This document shows, piece by piece, positions 28,301 to 37,053 of a DNA stretch of 64,000 bases. Made by a program: the position numbers and the translations under genes. Origin of the DNA: Dictyobacter aurantiacus. Its GTDB lineage: Bacteria > Chloroflexota > Ktedonobacteria > Ktedonobacterales > Ktedonobacteraceae. A model generated the notes under the pieces. The model did no database searches. It was not told the DNA's origin and worked only from the letters and a program-made list of their open reading frames with translations. Positions within the stretch are counted from its first letter, which is position 1. Every line of letters begins with the position of its first letter. The stretch is from positions 1,922,001-1,986,000 of the forward strand of contig NZ_BIFQ01000001.1 of the NCBI RefSeq assembly GCF_003967515.1, written 5' to 3'.

Positions 28301-28997
28301 TCTGAACTGCCCACGCAAATACGCCTATAGCTCAATCTATCACTTTGAGGATCAGCCAACCGGCTATCGGCTCTTCACGCAGGCCACGCGCAAAACGGTC
28401 GAGTCGCTGCACCGGCAACTGGATGGTGCCAGTGATTCGTCTGAGCTTCCCAGCCAGCAGGAAATTCAGCAGCTCTATCTCCAGCACTGGCAGGAGCTCG
28501 GAGGCCATACAGAGCCGTTCGCTACCATGTATGAGGAACATGGGCAGGAAGTAGTAGCCTCTATCCGGCGCCGCCTGCATACCCAGGAAGAGGTACGCTG
28601 GCAGCTACAACCTGGCTATAACGTTGAGGTCGCCGGCACCAACGTACATGTTCCCATTGACCGGGTGGAGACAGCCAACGAACTCACCCAACAACCGGAT
28701 CGCTTTATACGCACCAGCTATGGACGTTCCAAGGAGAAGATCGATCCCAAACATAAAGATCTCCTCTATCACCTGGCCTATCGACAGCAATATCCCGGCC
28801 AGAACGTCGAGGTGCACAGCCACAACATGAGCACAGGGGAAAGCATGCCGATTACCATCACGGCCAGAAAAGAGCAAAGCCTCTATAGAGACGTCGAGCA
28901 GGCCGTCAAAGGATTGCAGGAGCATCGCTATCCGGCACAACCCAGAGATCCCCAGCAGTGTCCAACCTGCCCATTCTTTTTTATCTGTCCGGCTTAA
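25320..28997 (+). CDS. ImmA/IrrE-like peptidase - UvrD-type helicase - PD-(D/E)XK nuclease-like fusion
   Basis: The 1225-residue protein starts at a GTG with GGGAG upstream. Residues about 30-215 form an ImmA/IrrE-type zinc peptidase: AHEIGHALLH (HEIGH 87-91) and the glutamate motif REMAANVFAAELLMP. Residues about 245-930 form a UvrD/Rep superfamily 1 helicase: AGPGSGKTST (265-274), DEFQD (near 480), GDANQAIYGFRGA, VMTVHASKGLEFPVVYMPGL and YVGVTRAKDQL. Residues about 985-1225 resemble the AddB/RecB nuclease, with NCPRK and a final C-x2-C-x5-C likely to hold an iron-sulphur cluster. The usual D-x-K core is not clear, so nuclease activity is uncertain. A role in DNA repair or defence is inferred. 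Confidence 0.88.
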   Translation: MDNVLRSTVEATARLVLEEYRKDNPAWTNDVTPVDDLAEWLGLSIGTFAEDDYAQGTYGFMDPDEEEDLIWICRSLNEAFRRFTLAHEIGHALLHCRDGMRLQRFAEQRGLPFVGHTSYAPIPEPSPAFPCHDDDIQEDMATLLEQEQIQEKIGSAHGYDPRSEREMAANVFAAELLMPATRLYTLFVEGGVPTHTLATHFHVSPAALLNRLTGFLDTPPTRETVQEPVAATPIEPANGTPPAKKRYDEFQQAAIEAETPALIVAGPGSGKTSTLIGRADYLINTLGTPAQNILALTFSRKATLEMEERLRQLLARSGQPLPTISTFHAFCANLLRQHAALAGLRPDFTLIDEAEGYLILRRQANAMRLHHYRLLQTPTHYFPDMLKAIARAKDELVTPEQYAILARTMRLQAGDDEKEQAEAEKTLEVAQVYALYQQELQRRGDTDYGGLLVSAIQLLTDHPEVLHEQQQRFAHILVDEFQDVNRASGVLLRVLAGESRRVWVVGDANQAIYGFRGASPANISQFEQDFPGARVLPLSRNYRSRPDLVALAEAFRCQHLEREQDAGKNQAVRLTSTEAYVTIAKAPDETSEVAGLIADIRHKRSLGYAYKDMIILCRTRSQANKITAALLEAELPAIEQGGILEQEYIKDALSAIQLIADNSGMGLLRMGCQPEYALSQQDVEALLLAAREPGKTPRQMLLSGEAPLSMSVEGRHALLRLSRMLQSLFRAPNMWSLLAQYLFIETSLVRALLARPDDKASILQLGAYQQLLQTARHYDQQLLLRQRLDQQTASQDGQEAADSEPMSLEEQVRDFLDYLRLLVRLRQDSGNRQNNEDETEEEADTISVMTVHASKGLEFPVVYMPGLMQRRFPTTGRSGQVKPPAGMLTTEGNSHDVGEACLFYVGVTRAKDQLVLSYSERYGKAQQRYQRSIYLDALEAGLSEERIVNLHWNQPYTGTLVEEEIVGVHSSQPGEDFIAAMSSPIVSTYAIESYLNCPRKYAYSSIYHFEDQPTGYRLFTQATRKTVESLHRQLDGASDSSELPSQQEIQQLYLQHWQELGGHTEPFATMYEEHGQEVVASIRRRLHTQEEVRWQLQPGYNVEVAGTNVHVPIDRVETANELTQQPDRFIRTSYGRSKEKIDPKHKDLLYHLAYRQQYPGQNVEVHSHNMSTGESMPITITARKEQSLYRDVEQAVKGLQEHRYPAQPRDPQQCPTCPFFFICPA

Positions 28998-29084
28998 TAG
29001 TATAGAGCGTATCCATTCGTGCTGTGCGGTGCGTGTTATAATACAATCTGGCGGCATCGAACTACCAATATGTAGAGGGAAACA

Positions 29085-29327
29085 ATGGACGATAACGAAA
29101 TAATGAAACGTATTCAAGAACTTGTTGACGAAGAGCATCATCTTCTCCAACTGGAAGAGGAGGGCAAGATCCAGGGTGATCAGCGTCAGCGTGTCAAAGA
29201 TCTGGAAGTGGGACTGGATCAGTGCTGGGACCTGCTGCGCCAGCGGCGGGCCCGCCGCAACGCGGGTCTGAATCCCGACGATGCCCAGGTACGCGATCCC
29301 AACATTGTCGAAAACTACAGACAGTAA
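29085..29327 (+). CDS. DUF2630 family protein
   Basis: The 80-residue protein begins MDDNEIMKRIQELVDEEHHL, with a helical Glu/Arg-rich middle, DQCWDLLRQRRARR, and ends in DPNIVENYRQ. This matches the DUF2630 family over its full length. Function is unknown. The ATG has an AGAGGGAA site. A perfect terminator hairpin starts inside the stop codon. Confidence 0.8.
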   Translation: MDDNEIMKRIQELVDEEHHLLQLEEEGKIQGDQRQRVKDLEVGLDQCWDLLRQRRARRNAGLNPDDAQVRDPNIVENYRQ

Positions 29328-29371
29328 ACAAAAAGGATGGGCTAGCAAGAGCCAGCCCATCCTTTTTGTTT
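29326..29371. terminator. bidirectional terminator, perfect 18-bp hairpin
   Basis: AAACAAAAAGGATGGGCT and its complement enclose a 10-nt loop between convergent genes. Each strand ends in a T run (CTTTTTGTTT). Confidence 0.88.
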
Positions 29372-29386
29372 ACTACACCGTAAAAC

Positions 29387-30151
29387 TTAACTCAATGAAT
29401 TAAGGTCAACCGGTTGGTTAGCGGCGAGATCGGCATATTCGCCACGGTAGCGCTCCGGCAGCATCTCAGCGATGCGCTTCATTACTTCGTTAGTGGCATC
29501 GGCGATATCCTCACGCGTAATCTTGTTGCCCTTCGGCTTCAATAAGATAGGCTCACCATAGGAGATGGTCACGTGGGCGCCAAATTTCTTCAGCGCGTTC
29601 TCACTGCCCCAGATGGCGACCGGGATCACGGGCACGCCTGAGCGCAGCGCAATCATGCCTAGTCCGGCATGGGCTTTGCTCAGGGTATGCGTCTTGCTGC
29701 GTGTGCCTTCAGGGAAAATAATAAAAACCTTCTTCTGCTTCAATTGCTCCTGAGCCGCGCGAATGGCCTGGCGATCACCCTCACCACGCTTCACGGGAAA
29801 CGCGCCCAGGAAACGCACCAGCCAGCCCACCTTGCTGTAAAATGACTCTTCCTTGGCCATATACACCACTTTGCCCGGGACATAGGCCGGAACCAGCGGG
29901 ATATCGGTCCATGAGAGATGGTTGGCGGCAATAATATAGGGTCCCTTCTTCGGCACATTGTAGCGTCCACGCAGATGGACACGCGCAACCAGAAAGAAGA
30001 CCGCTTTGGCGATGAAACGTATCACTTCATACAGCACGCGTGGGGTTGAATAGGGCTCGTATAGATTTTTTTCCGGCTTCTTCTTTGGCTCACTTTTTTT
30101 GGTCGTCGCCGTACTGGCTGGAGTGCCGGCAGCATCCATATCCTGCGTCAT
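29387..30151 (-). CDS. plsC: 1-acyl-sn-glycerol-3-phosphate acyltransferase family protein
   Basis: The 254-residue protein carries the acyltransferase motifs NHLSWTDIPL (H-x4-D), GAFPVKR, FPEGTRSKT and GVPVIPVAIWG in order. One membrane segment (IRFIAKAVFFLVARV) lies near residue 45. It should make phosphatidic acid from lysophosphatidic acid at the membrane. Its ATG overlaps the cmk stop codon by four bases (ATGA), so the two are translationally coupled. A Lys-rich N-terminal stretch of about 30 residues precedes the domain. Confidence 0.92.
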   Translation of the reverse strand: MTQDMDAAGTPASTATTKKSEPKKKPEKNLYEPYSTPRVLYEVIRFIAKAVFFLVARVHLRGRYNVPKKGPYIIAANHLSWTDIPLVPAYVPGKVVYMAKEESFYSKVGWLVRFLGAFPVKRGEGDRQAIRAAQEQLKQKKVFIIFPEGTRSKTHTLSKAHAGLGMIALRSGVPVIPVAIWGSENALKKFGAHVTISYGEPILLKPKGNKITREDIADATNEVMKRIAEMLPERYRGEYADLAANQPVDLNSLS

Positions 30152-30834
30152 ACAGTATCCTCCACATAAGGCGCGATAGTCTCCATTACCTGGGGTACGC
30201 TGAGATAGTCGGTTTCAATAACGATGGCGTCTATCGCTGGTTGCATATTATCGTGGTCAATCTCGTCTCGGCGCTCGATATCGCGTATCAATTCTTCAAG
30301 AGGGGGAACATTTTCATGCACCGGTCCATAGCGCTCAACCAGTTCAGTGTGGCGCCGTCGGGCCCGCTCGGCCAGGCTGGCAGTTAAATAAATCTTCAGT
30401 TCGGCATCTGGCAGGACGATCGCCCCGATGTCGCGGCCAACCATAACGACGCGGCCCTGTCTGGCCATCATGCGCTGCTGCTCGATGAGCAGCTTACGAA
30501 CCTCGGGATGCGAAGATACCGCCGAAACCGCGCGCGTCACATCTGACCTGCGAATATCCCATGTGACATCCTGTCCGTTGACCGTCACCGTATATTGTCG
30601 GCCATCAGAGATATGGGGATGGCTAATCACAATATCTGCCCCTTGCGCCAACTGGCTCAGGGCGGGTCCATCATTAATATCAACTCCCTCATGAAGAGCC
30701 AACCAGGCCACCGCACGATACATTGCTCCGGTATCGACATAAAGGTAGCCTAATCGACGGGCAAGTTGCTCACCTATAGTACTCTTCCCTGAGCCTGCTG
30801 GCCCATCTATTGCTATACATTGTGGCCCTGACAT
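30148..30834 (-). CDS. cmk: cytidylate kinase
   Basis: The 228-residue protein begins with the P-loop IAIDGPAGSGKSTIGEQLA. YLYVDTGAMYRAVAWLAL and GRDIGAIVLPDAELKIYLTA follow, the substrate and lid motifs of bacterial cytidylate kinases. It phosphorylates CMP and dCMP. The cmk-plsC order is common in bacteria. rluB, the other usual neighbour, lies just upstream on the same strand, so all three may be co-transcribed. Confidence 0.95.
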   Translation of the reverse strand: MSGPQCIAIDGPAGSGKSTIGEQLARRLGYLYVDTGAMYRAVAWLALHEGVDINDGPALSQLAQGADIVISHPHISDGRQYTVTVNGQDVTWDIRRSDVTRAVSAVSSHPEVRKLLIEQQRMMARQGRVVMVGRDIGAIVLPDAELKIYLTASLAERARRRHTELVERYGPVHENVPPLEELIRDIERRDEIDHDNMQPAIDAIVIETDYLSVPQVMETIAPYVEDTV

Positions 30835-30948
30835 GAATCCTCCGCGTATCGATGATAATCATAACTCAACGGATTATATCATATCCTGCCTGGTTGGGAT
30901 GACGCAGACGCCACCAAACGTCAATCTTTTGCGTAATCTCGCTTGTGC

Positions 30949-31764
30949 TCAATTTTTACCTTTATTTTTCGAATGCTCTTTCATAAGCTGCTGAACTTCG
31001 ACCTCGGTCAGGTTACGCCACTTGCCCGGCGCGACTCCTTTCAGGGTCAGGGTGCCTACGCCGACACGTTGCAGATGACGGACGGGATGTCCGACGGCAC
31101 GCAGCATACGTCGCACCTGACGCTTGTGCCCTTCATGCAAGGTAAGCAGCAGAGTCGACTCTTTCTCGTCCTGTCGCAGCACACGCACATCCGCAGGTGA
31201 GGTGCGAAAAGTGCCTCCATCGTCCTCACGAATGGGAACGCCGTGGCGTAAAGACTCCAGGGCGAAGGCGTCCGGATGCCCCTGCACCACCGCTTCATAG
31301 TGCTTGCGGGTGGAGTAGCGTGGATGGGTCAATTGTAAGGCAAAATCTCCATCGTTGGTCAGCAGTAGCAGACCGCTGGTATCGATATCAAGGCGCCCGA
31401 CCGGGTAGACGCGGAGCTGACGAATCTCGGGCGGCACCAGGGAGAGAACGGTGGGCCGCTGCTGGGGATCATAGGCGGTGCTGACGTAGCCGGCCGGTTT
31501 ATTAATCATGATATATACCTTGTGGCTGCTAAGCTGGACAGGCTTCCCATCCACGCTTACCTGGTCACGATCAGGATCAATACGCACCCCCTGCGTGGTA
31601 ATCGTCTGGCCGTTCACCTGAACGCGGCCGGCGTGAATGATCTCCTCCGCGTGGCGCCGCGAGGCCACACCTGCATGGGCCAGGAAACGGGCTAAGCGCA
31701 CCCCTTCTGTACTCTGTTCGGACGCTTGTTTTTGCTCTGGACTCTGTTCGCTGTTCATATTCAT
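30949..31764 (-). CDS. rluB: rRNA pseudouridine synthase (RluB/RsuA family)
   Basis: The start is placed at ATG 31764; an upstream GTG is possible. An S4 RNA-binding domain (RLARFLAHAGVASRRHAEEI, residues about 23-80) precedes the catalytic domain with YPVGRLDIDTSGLLLLTNDG, where the Asp of GRLD is the catalytic residue. GHKRQVRRMLRAVGHPVRHL supports the RsuA/RluB branch. It converts a uridine in the large or small rRNA to pseudouridine; which one cannot be read from sequence. Confidence 0.92.
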   Translation of the reverse strand: MNMNSEQSPEQKQASEQSTEGVRLARFLAHAGVASRRHAEEIIHAGRVQVNGQTITTQGVRIDPDRDQVSVDGKPVQLSSHKVYIMINKPAGYVSTAYDPQQRPTVLSLVPPEIRQLRVYPVGRLDIDTSGLLLLTNDGDFALQLTHPRYSTRKHYEAVVQGHPDAFALESLRHGVPIREDDGGTFRTSPADVRVLRQDEKESTLLLTLHEGHKRQVRRMLRAVGHPVRHLQRVGVGTLTLKGVAPGKWRNLTEVEVQQLMKEHSKNKGKN

Positions 31765-32031
31765 TGTTTTCCATGACACAGGCCCTCTCCACACCTCACC
31801 GGCGGATGGCCATTTGATCGCTTACAACTATTTTATATGTCTTTGATGCACCTCTCGCCAGGGTAACGCCTTTGTGGAGACGTACTCGCGTGGGCATGGG
31901 GGTCGCCTTCGGCTCCAAGCCGGGGCAAGACCGGCACCTACGGCGGCGACAATTTGTGTTTCGTTAAACGCTACACCATTTTGGCTTCTTCGGCAAGATC
32001 GAAATGCCACTAATTGGATATCTTTGTGCAC

Positions 32032-32244
32032 TTATTGCTTATAAAAATCGTTGGGGTTCACAAAAAGCTGGATATTTCCACAAATTGTACATATCAGCGC
32101 ACTTACTTCAGATCCTACGACAGAATGGGCATCACTATCAATCCGCATCCCATGCCCAGAGATTCCCCGCCACTGACGATAATGTCCATCTGCCTGACAG
32201 TTTGGGCAAGGAGCATAAAACATTGGATTATTGTTCATATGCAA
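32032..32244 (-). CDS. small zinc-ribbon protein
   Basis: The 70-residue protein has two cysteine pairs, CPNC near residue 13 and CTIC near 52, in a zinc-ribbon arrangement, and ends in GNIQLFVNPNDFYKQ. No other domain is seen. A TTG start follows GAGGA by five bases; the ATG two codons later has longer spacing. It may bind nucleic acid or protein. The function is unknown. Confidence 0.55.
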   Translation of the reverse strand: MHMNNNPMFYAPCPNCQADGHYRQWRGISGHGMRIDSDAHSVVGSEVSALICTICGNIQLFVNPNDFYKQ

Positions 32245-32280
32245 TTATATCCTCACTATTCAAAACATTTTTCTATTAGT

Positions 32281-33525
32281 TTATATACGTTGAGAACCTA
32301 TAATGCAACTATGGCACTGTTTTTCGCGGCAGGTCTGTTGATAAATATAGTGCAATCCCTGTTGCTGACAGCTGCCGCGCGGCTCTGTGGATAGCTGGAG
32401 CTGCTTGCACATGCTACGAGTGATGTAGTTGGAAGGCAGGCCGGGATGGTGCAGGTAGAGAACGCGGGCACACTCGGCCAGCGCCTGGTTGTGCTCGAGC
32501 AGCGCGACGGCAGCGGCGAACGGCAGAACGACGTTGCAGAGCAGAATATCGGTCCTGGCCTGGCTCAATTCGATGGCGGTAAAGCTGGCGCGCAGGTTGG
32601 CTAGCATGCGAGCATAGTCTGCTTGTCCGCTGGTGGGGCATAGGCAGTTGCGCAGGGTGCGCCAGATGCCGACGTCGCGCCAGCGTGAAAGGAGATTCAT
32701 CAGTACGTGCAGCCGGGCGAGATCGAGAGGCTGGGGACACAGGCTGCGGCCAAGTGGTTCCGCTATCTCGCCGCGTCCCATGAGCAAGCGCAGACCCAGG
32801 GCGCGAAAGGTGAGACGATCACGGCCATAGCCCAGCGCTTCGGCCAGCGCCAGAAACAGGCAGGCATCATAAGCGTCAAGCCCCTGAAACCGCGCTGGAT
32901 CCATGGTATGCAGTTCTTCAAGCAAACGATGGCTTTTGGCTTCGAAGCGTAGTAGTCCTGCGCGTCGCAATAATGCATCGCGCTGCTGGACGTTCAACTG
33001 CTGGCAGGGCCAGCATATCTCTTCAACAAGCGGCAACGATACCAGCTTACGACCCAATGGCACGTCCGCCAGGGAACAGGTGGGGACCACGCGTCCGTCC
33101 TGGCGACGTGTGGGCTGTGCATCATCACAGACCAGGACTATATGCAGACACACATTGTTATACATGGGGTCCACATCATGCGCGTGGGTACGCCAATCGC
33201 TGGCGCGAACGTGGAATTCGACATCTCCGACCACGCGCCCCACCTCTTCCAGTACCGGGTCGGGACCCGAAATGAAGCGCAGAACCGCGTCCCGCACGTC
33301 GGGTCCCGCCGCGCTACCCGGGCGTCCCGCGAACAGGACCTGGCAGCGACCACCTTGCTGCAGCGGTAGATAAATAGAACGGGGCAGTTCCCACCACCCC
33401 CGCGCTACCTCGTATTCATAGGGCAGCTCGGGCTCACAACATCGCGTGCTGATCAAAGGTATAGAGGACCCTTGATAGGTCAAACCACCGCTATCTCTCC
33501 TGTTTGCTCTCTCCCTCAGTAGCAT
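32281..33525 (-). CDS. DUF2851 family protein
   Basis: The 414-residue protein has the DUF2851 hallmark GDVEFHVRASDWRTHAHDVD followed by PMYNNVCLHIVLV (about 100-135). The C-terminal QQQGLHYIYQQTCREKQCHS with CIIGS is the conserved Cys-containing ending. The histidine-rich region is suggestive of a metal-dependent enzyme, but no function is established. Its start overlaps the 3' end of the upstream coiled-coil gene by 35 bases, which suggests coupled translation. Confidence 0.82.
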   Translation of the reverse strand: MLLRERANRRDSGGLTYQGSSIPLISTRCCEPELPYEYEVARGWWELPRSIYLPLQQGGRCQVLFAGRPGSAAGPDVRDAVLRFISGPDPVLEEVGRVVGDVEFHVRASDWRTHAHDVDPMYNNVCLHIVLVCDDAQPTRRQDGRVVPTCSLADVPLGRKLVSLPLVEEICWPCQQLNVQQRDALLRRAGLLRFEAKSHRLLEELHTMDPARFQGLDAYDACLFLALAEALGYGRDRLTFRALGLRLLMGRGEIAEPLGRSLCPQPLDLARLHVLMNLLSRWRDVGIWRTLRNCLCPTSGQADYARMLANLRASFTAIELSQARTDILLCNVVLPFAAAVALLEHNQALAECARVLYLHHPGLPSNYITRSMCKQLQLSTEPRGSCQQQGLHYIYQQTCREKQCHSCIIGSQRI

Positions 33526-34531
33526 GCTGCTGCTCCTCTTCTATCCTCTCCTCCACGGTCCTTACCAGAGAACGGGCATGGGCGACCTCCATCTCCGCGG
33601 CGGTGAGAGCACGCACGGCATCTTCTCCACTAAGGGTCCCCTCTTTAACGGCCGCGCGCACCAGGGATAGTGTATAGTCGGCCTGCCGCAACATCTCGTG
33701 TACATCAACGGCGTGCTCGCTGCTGGCTTCCAACATGGCCTCGGATTCCGCCGCCTCATCCGCCTCAGCGTCCGCCAGGATCAGGGATGCTACAGCCGCG
33801 AATGCGTCTTCATCCTTCTCAATCTCATCAAACATTTCGTCGTTCTCCCTGGCTACCTCATTCAGGAAAGCCGTGTCGCCAAAAAGTTTTCCCAGCTCAG
33901 TGTCTACCGATGTCGTATCTTCTGTCCCGGGCGTCAGCATAACCAACAGCTGCTCTGCCTCATCAGCCGCTTGCGCCGTCTCATGGGCAAAGATCTGCGC
34001 CCGCTCAGCCTCGCTCTGCAAATGTTCATACTCCCGGGCAAGATGCCGACCAATACTCTCCCGGGCCAATCTTTCTTCAGCGTATTCGGCGCGCGACACA
34101 GCGGTACGGGCCGCCTCCTCTGCCACCCCGGCAATAGCGCGCGCATCGTGGGCCAGGGCTTCAGCTTCATCGTATACCTGCGCCGCCTGCGCCTGGTGCT
34201 GCCGCATTATCTCATTATGTTCATCAACAGATAATGGGTTCCACGTGCTGAGCTGCTCCTCCTCATCAAAAATAGATGGACCCTCGTCATCAACAATCAG
34301 GGACAGAGCAATCAGGCGCGAATGGATGGTCAGGAGCCGCTGCTCGAGTTTGCGTACGCGGGCAGATCTGAGCTGCAACCGCTCTTGCGCCAGCTTCAGG
34401 CGCTCTTCACTGCGATCGCGCGCCTTACGTGCCTTCTCAAGGCGCTCCTGCAGGCGGCGCTTCTGTTTGTTTAGCTTCTTTTTGTTCCGCCTCATTTTAT
34501 CTTGTGGAGAAGACGAATCGGTATTGCCCAT
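33491..34531 (-). CDS. coiled-coil protein of unknown function
   Basis: The 346-residue protein has a very basic N-terminal coiled coil (KMRRNKKKLNKQKRRLQERL, to about residue 80). A long Ala/Glu-rich helical part follows, with many acidic residues. No signal peptide or catalytic motif is seen. GGAGG lies ten bases before the ATG. It shares a transcript with the DUF2851 gene. A structural or scaffolding role is possible. Confidence 0.65.
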   Translation of the reverse strand: MGNTDSSSPQDKMRRNKKKLNKQKRRLQERLEKARKARDRSEERLKLAQERLQLRSARVRKLEQRLLTIHSRLIALSLIVDDEGPSIFDEEEQLSTWNPLSVDEHNEIMRQHQAQAAQVYDEAEALAHDARAIAGVAEEAARTAVSRAEYAEERLARESIGRHLAREYEHLQSEAERAQIFAHETAQAADEAEQLLVMLTPGTEDTTSVDTELGKLFGDTAFLNEVARENDEMFDEIEKDEDAFAAVASLILADAEADEAAESEAMLEASSEHAVDVHEMLRQADYTLSLVRAAVKEGTLSGEDAVRALTAAEMEVAHARSLVRTVEERIEEEQQHATEGESKQER

Positions 34532-34947
34532 AATATGTGGTCCTCCAGGGGGTATGCTCAGGCTCTGTTCTACACGGCTAACTATTGAAACATCTGCAAA
34601 TTGTATGCATCAACCAACCTCCCTCATTACCACTCCACATTAAACAACATTGTAGATGCATCCCAGAATATCATATTAATCCCATACGGCTCTAAAGAGT
34701 TTACCACTAATTTCCTATAAAACCCATCCTCACAACTTCCTAACACACGATCAAACAGGATTTTATACTGTAAAAGTAGACAAGCAGGGTAAAGTACGGT
34801 ATGATGGCTAACAGAAAACATGCACGACGCACGAAGAAAAGCTATAACATATTTTGCGCTGGTGCCGTCTCGACACCATATATTCATCAGCATGTATAGG
34901 CACTTAGTCTGATATGCCTCTCAAGGATAGAGGGCGATGAGGTCATA
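34532..34947. other. AT-rich intergenic stretch between divergent genes
   Basis: About 415 bases hold the promoters of two divergent genes. I see no clear open frame, RNA or hairpin. Confidence 0.45.
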
Positions 34948-36933
34948 ATGGGTATAACATTTTTTCTGGCATGCTTCCATTCTTTCCGTAGAAAAAAATT
35001 AGCTCTTATATCACTATCTGGCTTTATTTCTTTCCTCTGCATTTTTGTGACTGCCGGACCAGCCCTGGCCGATGCAACGCCGGGCGGCAATATTTCTAAT
35101 CCAGTTATCAGGGCGGTCGACCTGGCCAAACCAGCGGTGGTGCGCATCATTACCACGGTGGGAGGACGCCTGTCCGTCCAGTTTACCGATACGCAAAGCG
35201 CCACTTTTCCGCTGGATGGTGGCTACTACGATTTAAAACTATCTGGCAGCGGCACCTTTATCAGTTCTCACGGCGACATTCTGACGGCTGATCATGTCAT
35301 CCAGCCTCCGCGCGATAAATCGATGGATGATGTTTTACAGATGACAGCGGCCCAGGATGTCGCCGATTATATCAACATGAACTTTCATCCCCAGACCCCC
35401 TATAGCGCGCAGGATACTTATAGCAACATGGCCTTCGGCATCTTCCGCACGCAGTCAACCTATCAGAGTCCCAAAAGCGAGGTGTTTCTCAGCAGGGACT
35501 ACGCGGGCGTCATCAATGCCAATCAGCTCTCAGATGTGTCCTCGAACTTCCACGCCCAGGTCAATAAAATCGAGCAGGAGAGCGCGGTAGACCAGCGTGA
35601 CGTGGCTATTATCCACGTCAATATGGAGGATACCCCCTCCGTTCAACTAGACGACTCTTCCAATGTGTCGCAGCAGGATGAATTGACCATCATCGGTTTC
35701 CCCGGCAATGGAGACCTGGGAGATCCCACAAAACCCGATCCCACCACCTACCTGACATCATCGGTTAATAAGATCTATGTTAGTGCCATCAAAGAGCATG
35801 TCATCCAGGTTGGTGGCAACGTCGAGCATGGCGATAGCGGCGGCCCAGCCCTCAATAGTCATGGCAACGTTGTCGGAGTGGTAAGCTTCTATAACCAGGA
35901 TGCTCAGACGCCGGTTGGCACCAGTTTCCTGCAGACCAGTAGCAGCGCCCAGGAATTGATCACCAATCTCAAAATCGATACGAAGCCCGGCAAGTTCCAG
36001 ACAGCCTGGGAGCAAGCCTTTAACCAGTACACTTCCACGGGAGCAGGCCACTGGCACCAGGCGTACGCCGATTTCCAGAAGCTCCAGAAAGACTATCCCA
36101 GCTTCCAGGCCGTCAATCCATTCCTGGACTACGCCTCGCAGCAAGCCAGGCACGAAAAGCAGCCACAGTCCGCTCCCAACAACACTACGGCGCTCTTGAT
36201 AACGGCCGCGATCGTCTTTGTCATTGTTATCGTGCTGGCGGTGCTGGTAGGGCTTTGGTTCGCACGGCGGCGCAGCAAGTCTCAGCCGGCCTATCAATAC
36301 AACTATCAAAATAACACTCAAGCGCCTCAAAGTCCTTATAACCAGACATCACAGAACTTCGGCAACCCATATGCACATCAGCCGTCCGCTCAATCGGACC
36401 GCGCGGGTGCAGGCAACTGGCCTCAACCATATATGACATCAGCATCAATAGCAACAACTGAGGAAGCTGATAGGCCGCCCGACTCACAACCTTCACGACC
36501 CGCCCGATTTGAGAGTCCACAAACGCCTGAGCCTGCTCTGCCATGGCCACCAGCCACGCCTGCACCCCCTGCGTTCCCGCAGGAGGCTATCAGCCCACAA
36601 GAACAGGCCAACCCGGCCTGGGAGTCTCCTATGGCTGCGGAGCCCACGGAAAGACAACAGGGGAATGGTGCTGATAACAGGCTTCCGGTCAAGAGGATAA
36701 AAACCAATAGTAGCCTGGATTGGCCAACCGATCTTCAAAATTACTACGTGGCTCCCAAATCTGTCCTTCAAGAGGTGGAGCAGGTCCCGTTTCCACTGGA
36801 TAGACCACAGGATCAACCAGGGTCCGATGAGAAGCATGAGGCAACGGATAAGATGCCAGCCATCGCGAGAAAGCGGTCCGATGTTATGGCAAACGCTGAT
36901 CCAGGCTCATTCTATACCCAGGAAAATGCTTAA
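34948..36933 (+). CDS. membrane-anchored trypsin-like serine protease
   Basis: The 661-residue protein has an N-terminal signal segment (about 15-42, ending ALADA). A trypsin-like domain has the triad His in GDILTADHVI (about 114), Asp in DQRDVAIIHV (about 217) and Ser in GDSGGPAL (about 296). A membrane helix follows at about 412-434 (LLITAAIVFVIVIVLAVLVG). The C-terminal 220 residues are rich in Pro, Gln and Ser and probably face the cytoplasm. HtrA-like envelope quality control is possible, but no PDZ domain is present. GATGAGG precedes the ATG. Confidence 0.85.
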   Translation: MGITFFLACFHSFRRKKLALISLSGFISFLCIFVTAGPALADATPGGNISNPVIRAVDLAKPAVVRIITTVGGRLSVQFTDTQSATFPLDGGYYDLKLSGSGTFISSHGDILTADHVIQPPRDKSMDDVLQMTAAQDVADYINMNFHPQTPYSAQDTYSNMAFGIFRTQSTYQSPKSEVFLSRDYAGVINANQLSDVSSNFHAQVNKIEQESAVDQRDVAIIHVNMEDTPSVQLDDSSNVSQQDELTIIGFPGNGDLGDPTKPDPTTYLTSSVNKIYVSAIKEHVIQVGGNVEHGDSGGPALNSHGNVVGVVSFYNQDAQTPVGTSFLQTSSSAQELITNLKIDTKPGKFQTAWEQAFNQYTSTGAGHWHQAYADFQKLQKDYPSFQAVNPFLDYASQQARHEKQPQSAPNNTTALLITAAIVFVIVIVLAVLVGLWFARRRSKSQPAYQYNYQNNTQAPQSPYNQTSQNFGNPYAHQPSAQSDRAGAGNWPQPYMTSASIATTEEADRPPDSQPSRPARFESPQTPEPALPWPPATPAPPAFPQEAISPQEQANPAWESPMAAEPTERQQGNGADNRLPVKRIKTNSSLDWPTDLQNYYVAPKSVLQEVEQVPFPLDRPQDQPGSDEKHEATDKMPAIARKRSDVMANADPGSFYTQENA

Positions 36934-36963
36934 ACCCGCAGCGGAAGCAACTATCAAAAACAG

Positions 36964-36996
36964 GAGAGTGCCCTGGCAAAAAACCAGGGCACTCTC
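36964..36996. terminator. hairpin terminator
   Basis: GAGAGTGCCCTGG and CCAGGGCACTCTC (13 bp) enclose a 7-nt A-rich loop and are followed by TTTATG. It lies between the convergent protease and DUF4097 genes. Confidence 0.82.
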
Positions 36997-37053
36997 TTTA
37001 TGTACACAGCATATACGCATCAGCTCTATTAGTAATATAGTCCGGAGACAAAG

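Noticed and set aside
31860..31970. Possible small gene between rluB and the zinc-ribbon gene
   Set aside because: The sequence is a GC-rich repeat with short palindromes (GCCGGTCTTGCCCCGGC) and has no ribosome site.
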